NCBI GenBank assembly: GCA_964615935.1
Contig: CAZTTG010000010.1
Span: 1 to 64,000, forward strand
DNA from: CAZTTG01 sp964615935
Lineage (GTDB): Bacteria; Planctomycetota; UBA1135; GCA-002686595
Reading direction: 5' to 3'
DNA: 64,000 nucleotides
In this document: positions 63,193 through 64,000 of the stretch, in pieces
How positions within the stretch are numbered: the first letter of the stretch is position 1
Layout of the letters: each line of letters opens with the position of its first letter
Notes under the pieces: generated by a model
The model's input: the letters and a program-made list of their open reading frames with translations, nothing else
Told to the model about the DNA's origin: nothing
Databases searched by the model: none
Translations under genes and position numbers: made by a program

Positions 63193-64000
63193 ATGGCCAG
63201 CAAACAGCGCGGCTTCCTCGCCGCATCGATCCTCCTGCTCCCGCTCTGCGCAGCCGCCCAGGAGCGTCCCGGTCCCGGAGATCGGGGCGGGCTCCTGACG
63301 CGGGCCGAGGGTGCCTTCGAGGGCTACACCCTGTTCGCGCCGATCCGCTCGACCACGACCTACCTGGTGGACCTGGAGGGCAAGGCCGTCCACCAGTGGG
63401 AGTCGGACGCCCCGCCGGGTCAGTCGGTCTACCTGCTCGAGAACGGCAACCTGCTGCGCACCGCCCGGGCGGGCGACAACCCCACCTTCCACGGCGGGGG
63501 AGAGGGCGGCCGCGTGCAGGAGATCGCCTGGGACGGGAGCGTGGTGTGGGACTTCCGCTACTCGAGCGAGTCGCACCTCCAGCACCACGACGTCGAGCCG
63601 CTGCCCAACGGCAACGTGCTGATGATCGCCTGGGAGCGCAAAACCGCCGCCGAGGCCATCGCCGCCGGCCGCGATCCCGAGCGCCTGCACTCCGACGAGC
63701 TCTGGCCGGACTGCGTGGTCGAGATCGAGCCGCAGCGGCCGAGCGACGGGAAGGTCGTCTGGGAGTGGCACCTCTGGGACCACCTGATCCAGGACTGCGA
63801 TCCCTCCAAGGACAACTGGGGGGCGGTCGCCAAGCACCCCGAGCTGGTGGACGTCAACGCCGGCGGGATGCGTGAGCGGCCCTCGCAGCAGGAGGAGTCG
63901 GAGGAGCTGCGGCGGCTGCGGGAGCTGGGCTACATCGGCGGGGACGAGGACGAGGAGGACGAGCCCCAGGCCGGTCCTCCCGGCCGCCTGCCCGGCGGCG
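63193..64000 (+). CDS. Arylsulfotransferase-like secreted protein, N-terminal part
   Basis: A frame open to the right edge (269 codons visible). Signal peptide MASKQRGFLAASILLLPLCAAAQ is followed by GYTLFAPIRSTTTYLVDLEGKAVHQW, the start of the arylsulfotransferase (ASST/PQQ-propeller-like) family, with further blade motifs VQEIAWDGSVVWDFRYS, HHDVEPLPNGNVLMIAWE and KVVWEWHLWDHLIQDCD. Family members transfer sulfuryl groups between phenolic compounds or are non-catalytic propellers. Residues ~235-269 are a charged Glu/Asp/Pro-rich stretch that interrupts the propeller, which is unusual. The second target-type site of the two-component system lies upstream. Confidence 0.75.
   Translation, partial: MASKQRGFLAASILLLPLCAAAQERPGPGDRGGLLTRAEGAFEGYTLFAPIRSTTTYLVDLEGKAVHQWESDAPPGQSVYLLENGNLLRTARAGDNPTFHGGGEGGRVQEIAWDGSVVWDFRYSSESHLQHHDVEPLPNGNVLMIAWERKTAAEAIAAGRDPERLHSDELWPDCVVEIEPQRPSDGKVVWEWHLWDHLIQDCDPSKDNWGAVAKHPELVDVNAGGMRERPSQQEESEELRRLRELGYIGGDEDEEDEPQAGPPGRLPGG

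Overview
The window is a very GC-rich bacterial chromosome segment (roughly 70% GC by eye). It is densely packed with protein genes; I found no rRNA, tRNA or CRISPR array. Several gene types point to Planctomycetota: a short Planctomycetes-style sigma-70/ECF factor, a TAT-exported Gfo/Idh/MocA oxidoreductase next to a ThuA-HEAT protein, FG-GAP and SUMF1-type exported proteins, and a secreted protein (57830-59431) with the Cys-rich C-terminal domain typical of that phylum. This is inference from gene content, not a phylogeny.

Layout. 1-3015: the end of ATP sulfurylase converges on a DsrM/DsrK-like membrane redox pair, suggesting dissimilatory sulfur metabolism. 3272-7879: sigma factor, thioredoxin-like/HEAT protein, bacterioferritin-like protein and a sigma-54 enhancer-binding protein. 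8172-9575: a sigma-54-driven oxygen-defence cluster with an atypical ferritin-like protein, a remnant of ahpC, rubrerythrin and a DUF2892 protein. 9636-15495: a TolC/HlyD/RND efflux operon. 15586-24319: a small CxC protein, VWA-HEAT protein, cysteine-desulfurase-like enzyme, nucleotidyltransferase, ThuA-HEAT protein and Gfo/Idh oxidoreductase. 24519-27541: a BlaI/M56-peptidase operon whose peptidase gene is split by a 203-bp MITE-like element and also frameshifted. 27737-33986: FG-GAP protein, ferritin-like protein, SO_0444-type permease, YyaL-type protein and a Fur-family regulator with a Fur box. 34233-40753: a complete 2-oxoacid dehydrogenase operon (E1a, E1b, E2, E3) with lipoate ligase and proline dehydrogenase. 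40814-44162: succinate dehydrogenase/fumarate reductase CAB. 44479-49423: two large exported proteins. 49585-55707: nifS, nifU and a ferritin-like gene divergent from a second copy of the atypical ferritin-like gene, full-length ahpC, Fe-SOD, rubrerythrin-like protein and ferritin. 55718-64000: serine dehydratase, an interrupted small gene, a secreted planctomycete protein, a two-component system and two targets sharing its likely binding repeats.

The most interesting unit is a split oxygen/iron-sulfur defence regulon. Two loci about 44.6 kb apart carry paralogous 147-aa ferritin-like genes behind the same 17-bp -24/-12 promoter sequence. At the second locus a divergent sigma-54-like promoter would drive ferritin-like-nifU-nifS, with TCGCGAATA-type repeats placed about equally far from both predicted start sites. 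A GAF-domain sigma-54 activator lies next to the first locus and is the obvious candidate regulator. The first locus keeps only a 34-codon remnant of ahpC. In all, eight ferritin-superfamily proteins, AhpC, SOD, a Fur-family regulator and NifSU occur within 64 kb, which fits an anaerobe or microaerophile that meets oxygen.
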